Positions 1 through 9,694 are shown, counted from the stretch's first letter. The stretch: DNA of 64,000 nt from Leptolinea sp. UBA5203 (GCA_002412765.1 DHVR01000034.1:11650-75649), one strand, 5' to 3'. Made by a program: numbers and translations. The notes: generated by a model not told the origin, from the letters alone.

Positions 1-2667
1 CGTTGCAGTAATATCGACCAAAGCCATACGTGCTTCAACCCGATTCTTGAGGGAGATGTATTTGTCTAGGTCTTGTGTAGGCCAAAAATTAATCAATTGA
101 ACGGCGTTATGGATGCTTCCAATTCTATCAATCCGCCCAAACCGTTGGATCACCCGAACGGGGTTCCAGTGAATATCATAATTGACCAGCCAATCACAAT
201 CCTGAAGGTTCTGTCCTTCGCTGATACAGTCCGTGGCAATCAAAATATCAATTTCCTCATTCTGAGGCATTGATCTCATTTTGGAACGATTTTTTGATAC
301 GGGTGAGAAGTTGATTAGAATCTGATTGAAATCACTTTTACCGAATGTGGTTTTACATTCCGCTGATCCGCCACTCACCATAGCGATATGGACATTCAAT
401 TCATTCCTTGCCCAGTCCCGTAAATTGGTATAGATATAGTTAGAAGTATCGGCAAAAGCAGTAAATACCAGTATTTTCCGGTTGAGCTTGCCAAATTTAT
501 CCGTAGTTGGGTGTTGTACTTTGTTCAATATTTGATTCTTCAATTCATTTAGTTTTGCATCCCGATCCGGTGTAATTTCCTTTGCAGATAATTCCAAAAT
601 ATGGAGTTGATCCCGGTCGCGTTTTAAGTCTACAAGCCATTTATCCACGTTGATATGTGCCATTTTATAGCGCAATTTTCCGACTTCAAATGCTTGAAGT
701 AATTCGTCATCTTCATTTTCTTCCTCAGTTAACCGAAGGTCGTCGAAAGCAAAATCAGGGTTTTCTTCTCGGAATTTCTTGAATTCTTCAATGCGATCTC
801 TTAGATCGTCAATTTTCTGAATCGTTCTTTTCATTGTGATGTCAAAAGCATATATGGAACTTTCCAAGCGTTTTAAGAAATTGACCTTCATCATCCCAAT
901 CAAATAATGTTCACGGACGCGCTGGGAGAATTGATCGGTTCTTGTTTTATCAAACAGGGTGGGCTGGTCTCCTGCCAATTTCACATCGTATTTAGATTTA
1001 TATTCATCATAAAGATATTCAAAAGGGTTGAATAAAGACAGTCTGTAGTCAGAAATTTGCTCATTTAACGTATCATAGGACATAAACTCATCCTGCAGAT
1101 CAATTGTTGGGTAGATAGGAATGGGTTTTAATCGTTCAGGGAATCCACCCAATTCAGCAATACTCTCACTGTAATATTTTTGGATGTGTTTCCTTGATCG
1201 CGCAATGGTTAATCCGTCCAAGAGCTTGAAAAATGTTATGCTGAAATGTTCCAGTAATTCTTTCGTTGATCGATTCTTGGTTTGTTTTGCCCATTCAGTA
1301 AAGGTTCTTTGAGCGCCAGCGAGGGTATCCTTAATGCTCAGTATTCTTAATGATTCAGCATACGCGCCATCTTCACCTTCGGTGAGCAGATAAACTTGAT
1401 TGCGTAAATCCTTCAGAGTGTTGTTGACCGGTGTGGCAGACATTAATAAAACTTTTGTTTTTACACCTTTCTTAATCATGTCTTCCATCAATCGCTGATA
1501 ACGGCTTTTCCGGATGATATTTCCATCTTCATCTTTTTTACCGGGCGTATTATTGCGGAAATTGTGAGATTCATCAATGACAATTAGGTCAAAATTATTC
1601 CAATTCAAATTTGCCAGATCAATATCGCCAGACTTTCCACCTTCGCGACTTAAATCTGTATGGCAAAGCACGGTGTAATTGAAACGATCCCGCAAGAATG
1701 GATTTAATTCGCTATTGTTTTGGGCTTGATAAACAGTCCAGTTCTCTCGCAATTTTTTAGGGCAAAGAACAAGCACCCGATCATTGCGTAACTCAAAATA
1801 CTTGATAATTGCCAGAGCCTCAAAAGTTTTACCCAAACCAACGCTATCAGCCAAGATACAGCCGTCGTAGGTATTGATCTTGTTTATGGCACCCTTTACG
1901 CCATCCTTCTGAAATTCAAACAAGGTTTTCCATATTTCCGTTTCAGTTATTTGGTGTTCCACATCCAGCAATCCACCCTTATCTTGATCTGAAAGTATGT
2001 CTTCGAAAAGATGGTAGAGGGTCTTGAAATAGATAAACTCCGGCGCTTTATCCGTATATAGTTGTTCAAGATAATCGAGAACTTCTTCCCGAACATCTTC
2101 AACTAATTCCTCGTCATCCCACAAAGTACAGAACCATTGCTTCAAATCTTTTCGATCTCTGTTCGAATCTACTTCAAGATTGAGTTCGATATTATTCCTA
2201 TTATCTTGGCCCATACCTAATCCGCTTACGGTGAAATTAGAGCTGCCAAGAATGGCTGATTCAACACCATTGTTATCAATATGATACATTTTCCCATGCA
2301 GAAGATTAGCCTGCTTCACAGATTTAATTTCAACTTTTTCTGAAATCCATTTATAGCATTCTTTCGCCGCCCTTTGCTGAGATAGCTGATTTTCGAGCTT
2401 GATGCCATTGTCTTGGATGATGAATGCTTTACTATCTGTTTTGGTTGGATCAAGAGAACGTATGAACCGGGGTTCACCAAACATAAATCGCAGATGCTCA
2501 ATATTATTGAGTTTGTCCTTCAATGCTTCATAAGCATAAATGGTGAAATAGGCAGATACAATCGAGAGATTGGAATCTAATCTGATCTTCTCGTTGAGAA
2601 AATCACCTATTTTGCCACGAATATAATTGTCTCGAATGCCTGAATCAATGCTAGCGTCTTGGCTCAT
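1..2667 (-). CDS. PLD-domain SNF2/DEAD-type helicase (partial, C-terminus off the left edge)
   Basis: At least 889 codons remain open to the left edge. The start is ATG at 2667 behind the ribosome site AGGAGAGAT. The N-terminal part (about residues 100-170) carries a phospholipase-D-like motif HGKMYHI followed by LGSSNFT. The helicase core follows: Walker A ADSVGLGKT, DEAH-box variant VIDESHNFRN, motif III LLMSATPVNN, and near the left edge motif V/VI ATDCISEGQNLQ and QRFGRIDRIGS. This is the architecture of PLD-containing superfamily 2 helicases found in phage-defence loci; such proteins are thought to translocate on DNA, and the PLD domain may be a nuclease. It lies 125 bp downstream of the mcrC-like gene on the same strand, so it is probably the third gene of an mcrB-mcrC-helicase operon. 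Only the extreme C-terminus is missing. Confidence 0.85.
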   Translation of the reverse strand, partial: MSQDASIDSGIRDNYIRGKIGDFLNEKIRLDSNLSIVSAYFTIYAYEALKDKLNNIEHLRFMFGEPRFIRSLDPTKTDSKAFIIQDNGIKLENQLSQQRAAKECYKWISEKVEIKSVKQANLLHGKMYHIDNNGVESAILGSSNFTVSGLGMGQDNRNNIELNLEVDSNRDRKDLKQWFCTLWDDEELVEDVREEVLDYLEQLYTDKAPEFIYFKTLYHLFEDILSDQDKGGLLDVEHQITETEIWKTLFEFQKDGVKGAINKINTYDGCILADSVGLGKTFEALAIIKYFELRNDRVLVLCPKKLRENWTVYQAQNNSELNPFLRDRFNYTVLCHTDLSREGGKSGDIDLANLNWNNFDLIVIDESHNFRNNTPGKKDEDGNIIRKSRYQRLMEDMIKKGVKTKVLLMSATPVNNTLKDLRNQVYLLTEGEDGAYAESLRILSIKDTLAGAQRTFTEWAKQTKNRSTKELLEHFSITFFKLLDGLTIARSRKHIQKYYSESIAELGGFPERLKPIPIYPTIDLQDEFMSYDTLNEQISDYRLSLFNPFEYLYDEYKSKYDVKLAGDQPTLFDKTRTDQFSQRVREHYLIGMMKVNFLKRLESSIYAFDITMKRTIQKIDDLRDRIEEFKKFREENPDFAFDDLRLTEEENEDDELLQAFEVGKLRYKMAHINVDKWLVDLKRDRDQLHILELSAKEITPDRDAKLNELKNQILNKVQHPTTDKFGKLNRKILVFTAFADTSNYIYTNLRDWARNELNVHIAMVSGGSAECKTTFGKSDFNQILINFSPVSKNRSKMRSMPQNEEIDILIATDCISEGQNLQDCDWLVNYDIHWNPVRVIQRFGRIDRIGSIHNAVQLINFWPTQDLDKYISLKNRVEARMALVDITAT

Positions 2668-2792
2668 ATCTCTCCTAGAACAATCTGTATTCCACAAGAC
2701 TTTAATGGATTTACAAATAAATAATTAACAAGTGAGTCATTATTTTCAACGGGGTTGTGAAACTTCTGATGATTCAAGATTGTTGACATCCC

Positions 2793-3911
2793 CTACATAT
2801 GTGCTAGTTCTATTGTATCTATTAATTTACATTCTATGTCCTGCCATGGCATTGATAAATCGATGGTTTGGACAAGGAAATTTTGATCTTGAATTGAGAT
2901 TCTTTCGGCTAGATGGATTTTACTAACGGTTGGATACAATAATATACCAGTTGCCCGGGCATGTTTTTCAGACAAATGCTCTTGTGTTTTTAAATATGCA
3001 TACAACTGATATAAATGAGATGAGTTAAATGTTTGGTTAGCATATTGATTTTCTATTAAACTAGATTTGGTAAATTTTGTATCCAGAATAATAATATCGC
3101 CGTTATTTTTATTAACAAGCATTAAATCAGGCTTCATAATGGGGAGATATTGGTTAATTGTTGATTCATGCCAAATCAATCTTTTTTGGGGTGTGACTTT
3201 CCAGTTTGGCAAGTTTTGACGATAAAAATTTGCCACAAAACGTTCATAGATTTGGTGAAAGACCAGTTCATCTCGTGTTATATCCGGCAGGTAAGTGCTT
3301 CCAGAAGAATCTGTAGGCATGTGCCGTAGAATAATCAGCTCGCAGAGGAAAAGCATCAATCGATAATCTTGGTCATTGCGACCTAATTGTTGTCGTCGGA
3401 TGATTTCAGGTTTCAGCTCAATTACATCGATGTTTTCCATTTCCCTAATCAATCGTCGTAGTGTGTGATGGATTTTGTTGGATTCATCTACATCTGGCCC
3501 AAACTGCCCAATTTGATTGAGTTTAATTAATGTGCTGCGAATGATTTGGTTTTTTGGAACATTTATACTAAATTCTTGTGATTGGCAATATGCTTGTCCC
3601 TGTTGAAGGGTTTGGTGTTTAACGCAGTCTGTGAAGAGAATTTTTCCACGGATTTGACGCAGTAAATGTTTTTCATCAATGTAATTTCTCCCCAGACCAA
3701 TTCTCATGCGTTGTTGAAGAAATTTACAGAGCAGCATGGCAAACAAGGCATCTATTGAAGGGGCATTTTCAACACCTTGCACATTTCCTAATCGCTCTAT
3801 TGGAATTTCTCCAAATGCATATTGCAGCAGATGCCAAATATTCCTAATTGGAATGCCATATTTTGTGCAAAATATTATTTCGTCCTGCTTGGTCTCAAAT
3901 TGCATTGCCAT
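2793..3911 (-). CDS. mcrC: McrC-like 5-methylcytosine restriction nuclease subunit
   Basis: 372 aa. In the McrBC family, McrC is the nuclease partner that docks on the McrB GTPase ring and cuts modified DNA. The C-terminal third has a PD-(D/E)XK-type core: PDLMLVNKNNGD, then IILDTKFT, giving the acidic residues and the D-x-K signature. The N-terminal segment with YGIPIRNIWHLLQYAFG is typical of this family. Its start lies 2 bp after the stop of the mcrB-like gene, so the two are translationally coupled. Which modified base or invading DNA is recognised cannot be told from sequence; specificity normally resides in the McrB N-terminus. Confident in the family, less so in the methylcytosine target. 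Confidence 0.85.
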   Translation of the reverse strand: MAMQFETKQDEIIFCTKYGIPIRNIWHLLQYAFGEIPIERLGNVQGVENAPSIDALFAMLLCKFLQQRMRIGLGRNYIDEKHLLRQIRGKILFTDCVKHQTLQQGQAYCQSQEFSINVPKNQIIRSTLIKLNQIGQFGPDVDESNKIHHTLRRLIREMENIDVIELKPEIIRRQQLGRNDQDYRLMLFLCELIILRHMPTDSSGSTYLPDITRDELVFHQIYERFVANFYRQNLPNWKVTPQKRLIWHESTINQYLPIMKPDLMLVNKNNGDIIILDTKFTKSSLIENQYANQTFNSSHLYQLYAYLKTQEHLSEKHARATGILLYPTVSKIHLAERISIQDQNFLVQTIDLSMPWQDIECKLIDTIELAHM

Positions 3912-3913
3912 GA

Positions 3914-6022
3914 CTATATAAGATTCCTGATAGCCTCTACTGCTTTTTTAGGATTATCAAACCAATATTCTTTGATTAAAGGCTCTATTTCAGTATGAAT
4001 GATGCTGTCAAACCATTGTTTTTCCAGCCCTGAAAAATCATCACCTTTGGGACAAAAATAACTATGCCCGATCAAATAATTTTCCCCTAATAGGGGATCA
4101 TCGGCAATTTCCTGATTTAAAGCCCCAATTTTTCCGATTATCAGATTTACAATTGCGGGATTCATTCCTCGATTCAGTAACCAATCTTGATAACTCTCGG
4201 ATTGAAATTTTGGTTCCATCTGTACAAAGGCAAATCTACGACGCAAGGCATAATCAACCATGGCAAGTGATCGATCTGCCAAATTCATTAATCCAATTAG
4301 AAAAAGGTTTGAGGGAATATAAAACCTTGGCTCATTGTCAATTCGGTAGGTGAGAGGAACGCTGAATAGTTCGCTACGTTTATCATTCTCGATCAGCATC
4401 AGTAATTCGCCAAAGATTTGACTTAAGTTGCCACGATTGATTTCATCAATGATAAAGACATATTTCTGGTCAGGATCATCTGCTGCTTTTCTGCAAAACT
4501 CCAGAAATATGCCATCCTTTATACCAAATGCGCCATTTTTCTCTGGGAGCGGCCTATATCCACGAACGAAATCATCATACGAATAAGATTGATGAAATTG
4601 AACAAATTCTATCCGTTCATTATCAATTTCTCCCATCAGAGAATAAGCCAATTTTTTTGCAATGAAGGTTTTTCCTACTCCGGGAGGGCCTTGAAGAATC
4701 ATGGCTTTTTTCTCATTTAGGCGATGGAGAATTTGCTCAATTTCAATAGTGTCAAGAAAAACACCTGAAGCTGTCATATCCTCTATTGAATAAGCTCGAA
4801 TAGTAGTTTCCTCATCCATCAATTCGATTGTTTCAGAATCCCAAAAATGTTTTATAAACCAATCATAATCTTGTTCTTCATCATGCCAGACAAAATTAAC
4901 CAATTTCTCTGCTACTTCTTTTGATTCTTTTTTGTCTTTAGGATTTACATGCCACACTGTGTTTCTGGCTGTATAGAAATACCAATTTTTCTCTTGAAAA
5001 TCAGGTTCCCATTCAACCTCAATGGTTTTACCATCGTTTCTATTAGCAACAATAGTTCCTCGTGCCTTTATGATGAGTCGGGACACGGTTTTATTTCGAT
5101 TATCAAATGGTAGTCCAAGTCGTTGGGTTGTTGCGGCTTTTATCGCAATTTTGTCACCCACTTTCATTGACTTAACTACTTCTTTGTATTTCTTTTCATA
5201 ATTGTTGATCCAAATATTCTCAGCGATGAATCGTTCAGTTTGATCTGGAATATCAGTGCTATTCCAATAAGCGCCAACCAACCAATAGTCAATATCCTTC
5301 GTCAATTCATCATATTTTTTTGAAATCGGATTTTTTTTATGCGGGTCGCGTGATTCTTTCCAAGCAATATATGATAATTCATAGAATTTAATACCATTTT
5401 TTGCTACGGATTTAACTGTATCAGCGTAGAATTTTGCTGAAAGACCGTTTGTCGGCAACTTCAATTTCAAATATTCACGATTAACGCTATCAAGATTGAG
5501 GAGAGCATCTGGTCGAATCCAAAACAATCCGATGGTTAGATTAACATTGGTTTGTTTAACTTTAACAGCATTATCAAATGCTTCAAGAAACTCTTGGCTA
5601 TCAATTGGATTTTCTCCAAGAGCTAATTTGAATACTTTCCACAATTTTTCGATGTCACCAACTTTTCTGTCATACTGATAGGCAAAGAACCATGATCTTT
5701 GATTATTTAATACAGGAATACCTTGAAAATCTGAAGGTATATCGTTCTGAAGATTAAAGTATTTCTTGATTTCACTTAATATTCCAATCCGGTATTCTTC
5801 ACGGATTCCACGGTTAAATACCCCCATAAATGTAAATGGATCAATCTCTTTTACTAAAAATCGTTCACCTTCTTCATCTTTATCATTGAGTGGTGTGACT
5901 TTATAATCCTTAGCACGCAAATCTTCTAAGAAAGCTATTAATTCTTGTTGTCGGTTTTGCCAATTAACTAGTTCATTTGCTAATTCAGAATAAAATGGTA
6001 TCCATGTGAATTGATCTGTCAT
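3914..6022 (-). CDS. mcrB: McrB-like AAA+ GTPase with central EVE-like domain
   Basis: 702 aa. The C-terminal AAA+ module (about residues 430-700) shows Walker A GPPGVGKT, Walker B FIIDEINRGNLSQIFGE with the NR variant typical of McrB GTPases, and a sensor region LMNLADRSLAMVDYALRRRF. About residues 245-350 (YWLVGAYW, EDK-type IWINNYEKKY, VKSMKVGDKIAIKAA) resemble the EVE/PUA-like modules that read modified bases in McrB homologues. The first 230 residues form another uncharacterised domain. The start ATG is preceded by AAAGGA. It heads the operon with mcrC and the PLD helicase. In the family the GTPase ring translocates DNA and activates McrC. Molecular target unknown. Confidence 0.85.
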   Translation of the reverse strand: MTDQFTWIPFYSELANELVNWQNRQQELIAFLEDLRAKDYKVTPLNDKDEEGERFLVKEIDPFTFMGVFNRGIREEYRIGILSEIKKYFNLQNDIPSDFQGIPVLNNQRSWFFAYQYDRKVGDIEKLWKVFKLALGENPIDSQEFLEAFDNAVKVKQTNVNLTIGLFWIRPDALLNLDSVNREYLKLKLPTNGLSAKFYADTVKSVAKNGIKFYELSYIAWKESRDPHKKNPISKKYDELTKDIDYWLVGAYWNSTDIPDQTERFIAENIWINNYEKKYKEVVKSMKVGDKIAIKAATTQRLGLPFDNRNKTVSRLIIKARGTIVANRNDGKTIEVEWEPDFQEKNWYFYTARNTVWHVNPKDKKESKEVAEKLVNFVWHDEEQDYDWFIKHFWDSETIELMDEETTIRAYSIEDMTASGVFLDTIEIEQILHRLNEKKAMILQGPPGVGKTFIAKKLAYSLMGEIDNERIEFVQFHQSYSYDDFVRGYRPLPEKNGAFGIKDGIFLEFCRKAADDPDQKYVFIIDEINRGNLSQIFGELLMLIENDKRSELFSVPLTYRIDNEPRFYIPSNLFLIGLMNLADRSLAMVDYALRRRFAFVQMEPKFQSESYQDWLLNRGMNPAIVNLIIGKIGALNQEIADDPLLGENYLIGHSYFCPKGDDFSGLEKQWFDSIIHTEIEPLIKEYWFDNPKKAVEAIRNLI

Positions 6023-6410
6023 TTATTTTATCCTTTCTCATTTTTTTATGGTACGCACTAAAAACAATAACGGATATTTTATCTTGGTTTTTAATGTGAC
6101 TTCAAATATAAATATCCGACCCTGATCTTTTCGATAAAATAATTTTACACCTGTGATTGAGAGAAGTGAGGAAAAAGTTGTGAATTTCAATTTTGGGTTC
6201 TACAAATAAAAGTATATGTTTATATCCAATAATTTACGGGCCAACACTGCATAAACCAGACATTTACAGACATCCCTTACACTTTCATGGGATTTTCCTA
6301 TATATAGGATTCTGTGTCTAGTGGTTAGTCAACCAAATTTCACCCTTTTTGGTGGTACAAGAGGGTACCAGTTCATTACTTCGATAAAATGTTTTGCTTA
6401 TGTTTCTAGA
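6023..6410. other. Intergenic region between mcrB-like gene and diguanylate cyclase gene
   Basis: 388 bp of AT-rich DNA between the stop of the cyclase gene and the start of the mcrB-like gene. Both flanking genes are on the minus strand, so the mcrB promoter and the cyclase terminator should lie here. I see no clear terminator with a U-tract and no credible ORF. Confidence 0.5.
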
Positions 6411-7835
6411 TTATGTACATTTCGCAATAACTTGATTACGGCCTAATTCTTTGGCTGAATATAGGGATTCATCGGCTCTTCCTATAGCTGTATTGATATT
6501 ATCTTCCATGCAATAACAGGATACACCAATACTTGCCGTGATTTTTAACTCAATCTCACCAACACCAAATTTATATTCTGCAATGGTCTGGCATAATCTT
6601 TCAGCTACTTTAATTGCATCTGCAATTAAAGTATTGGGTAAAATAATTATGAACTCTTCACCACCAAATCGTCCTGCAATATCCAGTTTGCGCATTTGTG
6701 CCAAACAAATTCTTGCGATTGAAGATAATAATTGATCTCCAGCCTGATGACCATAGGTATCATTAATGGTTTTAAAATGATCTAAATCAATCATCATAAA
6801 TGAAATGGGATAAGTTTCTTTATTAAACTGATTCAACTCAATCTCTGCTAACTGATAAAAATGTCGGCGATTATATAACCCCGTCAACGAATCATGAATG
6901 GCGTTATATTCAACCTCTTTGTGAATCATTGCATTATGCAAAGCAATGGAAACCTGCGTAGCAAATAGTTCTCCAATGCGCTGATCTTCATCTGTAAAAT
7001 GATTCACAGAAAAGCTATCCAAATTGAGTGTTCCAATTCCATCATTTTTTGTAAATAAAGGAATGGTTAACCACGACAAAATGGTTCCATCAGGTGGGTG
7101 TACAAAAAGTGGATATTCTATGGGGATGTTACCTAGCCGATAGGATTTCTTGTTTTTAATTGCCAAACAATTCGGCGACATGATTTCCGGTGTCAATTGT
7201 CTTAAGAATTTTGTCCCCATCAATCCTTTTGGATTTTTAAAACCTTTTACTGCAACAAGACGGAAATAGTCACCATCAAGTAACGAAATACTAGCAGTAT
7301 TAAAAGAAATAACCGTGCTGATTTGCTTCAGAATCTCTTCGAGAAGCTCATTGAAATCTAGGGTGGAATAGATTGCGGTTGCCGTCTTTCGCAATGCTTC
7401 AGTGATTAAGTAAGATTTCTGTTCTGTTTCTTCACATTTTGATAATTCACTTGTATCGATAATATTGAATATAAATCTTGGTTCACCGCTGTGACTTTTT
7501 ATTAGTTTTGTTTTTATTTTTACTGAAAAAATATTCCCACTATTTTGGATTCCGATAAAATTCAAATGATGCTTTACAAAATAAGCCTCAAAGAGCTGCG
7601 CTTGATCCTCATCGTATACCTTTAAAATTTCATTTATATTTTTACCGATGATCTCTTGAGATGAAAAATAACCAAATTTATCAAGCAAGCCTTGTGAAAC
7701 AGTCAAAATTATTCCACTTTGATTGGTAATACAAATACTTTCTTCTAGCATCATACCCAATAGTGAAGCAATAGTTTCTTGGAATAAATCATCGTGGAAA
7801 ATATCTTGATTGATCTCTTCTTGGTAATTTGTCAT
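6411..7835 (-). CDS. Soluble PAS-GAF-GGDEF diguanylate cyclase
   Basis: 474 aa from ATG 7835, which has GGGGA at a proper distance; an in-frame ATG at 7850 lacks a ribosome site. Predicted cytoplasmic. A PAS domain (about 25-140) is followed by a GAF domain (about 150-300, containing LSWLTIPLF and GELFATQVSIALHNA) and a GGDEF domain (about 310-474). The catalytic motif is GGEEF within FGGEEFIIILPNT, so it should make c-di-GMP from two GTP. An inhibitory I-site RxxD (RKLD) sits five residues before GGEEF, predicting product inhibition. A c-di-GMP-I riboswitch and a terminator-like hairpin lie directly upstream, so the enzyme's product probably also controls its own expression. Ligands of the PAS and GAF domains are unknown. 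Confidence 0.9.
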   Translation of the reverse strand: MTNYQEEINQDIFHDDLFQETIASLLGMMLEESICITNQSGIILTVSQGLLDKFGYFSSQEIIGKNINEILKVYDEDQAQLFEAYFVKHHLNFIGIQNSGNIFSVKIKTKLIKSHSGEPRFIFNIIDTSELSKCEETEQKSYLITEALRKTATAIYSTLDFNELLEEILKQISTVISFNTASISLLDGDYFRLVAVKGFKNPKGLMGTKFLRQLTPEIMSPNCLAIKNKKSYRLGNIPIEYPLFVHPPDGTILSWLTIPLFTKNDGIGTLNLDSFSVNHFTDEDQRIGELFATQVSIALHNAMIHKEVEYNAIHDSLTGLYNRRHFYQLAEIELNQFNKETYPISFMMIDLDHFKTINDTYGHQAGDQLLSSIARICLAQMRKLDIAGRFGGEEFIIILPNTLIADAIKVAERLCQTIAEYKFGVGEIELKITASIGVSCYCMEDNINTAIGRADESLYSAKELGRNQVIAKCT

Positions 7836-7856
7836 CGGATGAATCCCCATTGATTA

Positions 7857-7895
7857 TTAAAAACGATACGAATCCGATAGTTAAGCCGAATTCGT
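7857..7895 (-). terminator. Terminator-like hairpin between c-di-GMP riboswitch and GGDEF gene
   Basis: On the minus strand a 9-bp stem (arms ACGAATTCG and CGGATTCGT, loop of about 10) at 7868-7895 is followed by ATCGTTTTTAAT. It lies just after the riboswitch aptamer and before the coding start at 7835, the usual place for a riboswitch expression platform. Inference: ligand binding decides whether this hairpin forms. Confidence 0.6.
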
Positions 7896-7910
7896 AATAG
7901 TAAATGAAAT

Positions 7911-7995
7911 ATATCGGCAATTTGGCGATCATGACCTTACGGTTTTAGACCCAAATTTTTGCGTCCCCACCTTTCGAAGGGTTTGCTATTTTCGT
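7911..7995 (-). promoter_or_regulatory. Type I cyclic di-GMP (GEMM-I) riboswitch
   Basis: Read on the minus strand, the conserved GEMM-I segments appear in order: AGCAAACC at about 7988, a stem closed by a GAAA tetraloop (CCTTCGAAAGG), GGGACGCAAA, GGGTCTAAAACC, then GGTCATGATCGCCA and terminal GCCG. This matches the aptamer of c-di-GMP-I riboswitches. It is 76 nt upstream of a diguanylate cyclase start and followed by a terminator-like hairpin. Confidence 0.9.
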
Positions 7996-8178
7996 TATGT
8001 AATTTCATTATACTTGTTTTAAAAATATAGGCATTAAATCAGCAATGAAATATTGCCAAAATCAATATCATTAATTTTAGATACTTGTCCAAAATGTCTA
8101 CAGTTCTCAAGAAATGGGTTATAATTAGGTACTGATTATTTATACTAATCAGAACCTATATGCAAAAATCGAGGTTTT

Positions 8179-9222
8179 ATGACCTTATCTACATCCAGCG
8201 AAATCACCGCTAGAAACGAACAAAACCATCTCGCAATCGCAGGTCAGGTTGCCAATTCATACGCTTCCAAGACCATATTTGCGGACTATCAAGAACGAAA
8301 GTCAGCAAACACACTGCGTCGTCAACTTGCTGACATCAACCTATTCGCTGAATATCTAGCTGAAGCAGGCATTCAAACGGGAATTTTTGCCGATGACCCA
8401 CAGGCATGGGCAGGTGTCACATGGGGCATTGTTGAAGGATTTGTCCGCTGGCAACTGGCTCGGGGATACGCTATTGGCAGTGTAAACGTGAGGCTGGCAA
8501 CTATAAAAAGTTATTCGAAGTTAGCCATGAAAGCTGGTGCCCTTTCTACAACAGATTTTGCTATGATAAGCACAGTCAAGGGCTATGGTCACAGAGAGGG
8601 ACTTCATGTTGATGAACGACGTTTAGAGACTCGCAGAGGCTCCAAAAAAGCCCTTCCAGTGGCTTTAACCGCCCAACAGGCAGCAATGTTGATTAAACAG
8701 CCAGATAGCCCGCAGGGACGTAGAGACGCGCTCCTGATGGTCTTGATGCTGGATCACGGACTACGTGTCAGTGAAGTTGCGCTGTTAGAGGTAGCTACTT
8801 TTGATTTACAAAATGGGGAAATAAAATTTTACCGTCCAAAAGTTGACAAGGTTCAAATTCACAAATTAACTTCCCGGACACTTGATGCAGCAAGGAAATA
8901 TTTTGAGAATGACGCTCCCCCTTCTGCCAGTGTTTGGCGGGCAAGTGCCAGTAAATCGGATGGCAGAGCTTCTGCGGGTATGCTAACAACTAATGGATTG
9001 TCTGAGCGCGCCATCACCAAGCGGGTTGAGACTCTGGGACGAATGATTGGTGTTGAGGGTCTGTCCGCCCATGACTGCCGCCACCATTGGGCTACACAAG
9101 CTGCCCGCAGTGGCACCCCTATCGACCGCCTTCAGGACGCTGGTGGATGGAGTAGTCCGGCGATGCCGCTCAGATATGTTGAATCAGCAAAGATTGCTAA
9201 TGAAGGCGTGAAATTAACTTAA
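8179..9222 (+). CDS. Tyrosine recombinase / site-specific integrase
   Basis: 347 aa. The N-terminal part (about 20-130) has the SAM-like core-binding domain of phage-type integrases (TLRRQLADINLFAEYL, VEGFVRWQLARGYAIGSVNVRLATIKSY). The catalytic part carries the Arg of HGLRVSEVALL, the HxxR box SAHDCRHHWA, the second His/Trp in DAGGWSS, and the nucleophile Tyr in PLRYVES. ATG 8179 follows GAGG by 5 nt. It stands alone, is more GC-rich than its neighbours, and is followed by a hairpin terminator. It could drive excision of a small element containing the toxin-antitoxin pair, but I see no flanking att repeats. The catalytic set appears intact. Confidence 0.9.
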   Translation: MTLSTSSEITARNEQNHLAIAGQVANSYASKTIFADYQERKSANTLRRQLADINLFAEYLAEAGIQTGIFADDPQAWAGVTWGIVEGFVRWQLARGYAIGSVNVRLATIKSYSKLAMKAGALSTTDFAMISTVKGYGHREGLHVDERRLETRRGSKKALPVALTAQQAAMLIKQPDSPQGRRDALLMVLMLDHGLRVSEVALLEVATFDLQNGEIKFYRPKVDKVQIHKLTSRTLDAARKYFENDAPPSASVWRASASKSDGRASAGMLTTNGLSERAITKRVETLGRMIGVEGLSAHDCRHHWATQAARSGTPIDRLQDAGGWSSPAMPLRYVESAKIANEGVKLT

Positions 9223-9231
9223 GGCAATAAA

Positions 9232-9266
9232 AAACTAGAGTGGATAAATAAACTCTAGTTTCGTTT
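9232..9266 (+). terminator. Hairpin terminator after integrase
   Basis: Perfect 10-bp stem AAACTAGAGT / ACTCTAGTTT separated by 10 nt, followed by CGTTTGG. It begins 10 bp past the integrase stop. The U-tract is short. Confidence 0.6.
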
Positions 9267-9346
9267 GGTAGTCAGTTTTTTTTGATAAACAATGCTTTAA
9301 AATAAAGAAGATATTGCCGGAACTTTTTATGGACAGTTACGGAAAA

Positions 9347-9376
9347 TAAAAAAAATGCCATTCAGGCATTTTTTTA
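9347..9376. terminator. Bidirectional terminator between convergent integrase and ParE-like genes
   Basis: AAAAATGCC, loop ATTCA, GGCATTTTTTT at 9351-9375. It has A- and T-runs on both sides, so it can end transcripts from both directions. It touches the stop codon of the toxin gene. Confidence 0.75.
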
Positions 9377-9694
9377 TTTTCTAATTCTATCTTGGGCGAT
9401 TTTATAAACTGTATCATCACTTCGGACTGAGATCACAATAACTCTCATGACATTATTTTTTCTAACAAGCCCGTAAACAATCCGAATCCCCAATTTTTTC
9501 AATTTTATTTTCAAATAGCCCGCTAAATGGCTCGACTGTCGATTTCCGAGAGGTTTTCCGTACCCTCCTTCTGCTGCAGGGAGTGGATTTCCGGAGACTT
9601 TTTTTATTGATTTTAACACCTGAATTCGTTGAGAATTATCAAGCGATGCCAAATCATCCTGTGCTTCATAGGTGTATTCAACGCACCAACTCAT
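9374..9694 (-). CDS. RelE/ParE-family toxin
   Basis: 106 aa, the usual size of RelE/ParE toxins. The N-terminus SWCVEYTYEAQDDLASLD has the typical beta-strand followed by 'A..DL..L' helix. KLGIRIVYGLVRKNNVMRVIVISV matches the family's C-terminal beta-sheet (RIVY and a late strand). In this family toxins either cleave mRNA on the ribosome or poison gyrase; the sequence does not settle which. It overlaps the upstream antitoxin gene by 4 bp (ATGA), the classic antitoxin-first operon layout. Likely role: maintenance of the surrounding mobile DNA. Confidence 0.8.
   Translation of the reverse strand: MSWCVEYTYEAQDDLASLDNSQRIQVLKSIKKVSGNPLPAAEGGYGKPLGNRQSSHLAGYLKIKLKKLGIRIVYGLVRKNNVMRVIVISVRSDDTVYKIAQDRIRK

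Noticed and set aside
2732..2926. 64-aa plus-strand ORF near the mcrC stop
   Set aside because: Mostly antisense to mcrC, and its hydrophobic stretch is the complement of the coding frame.
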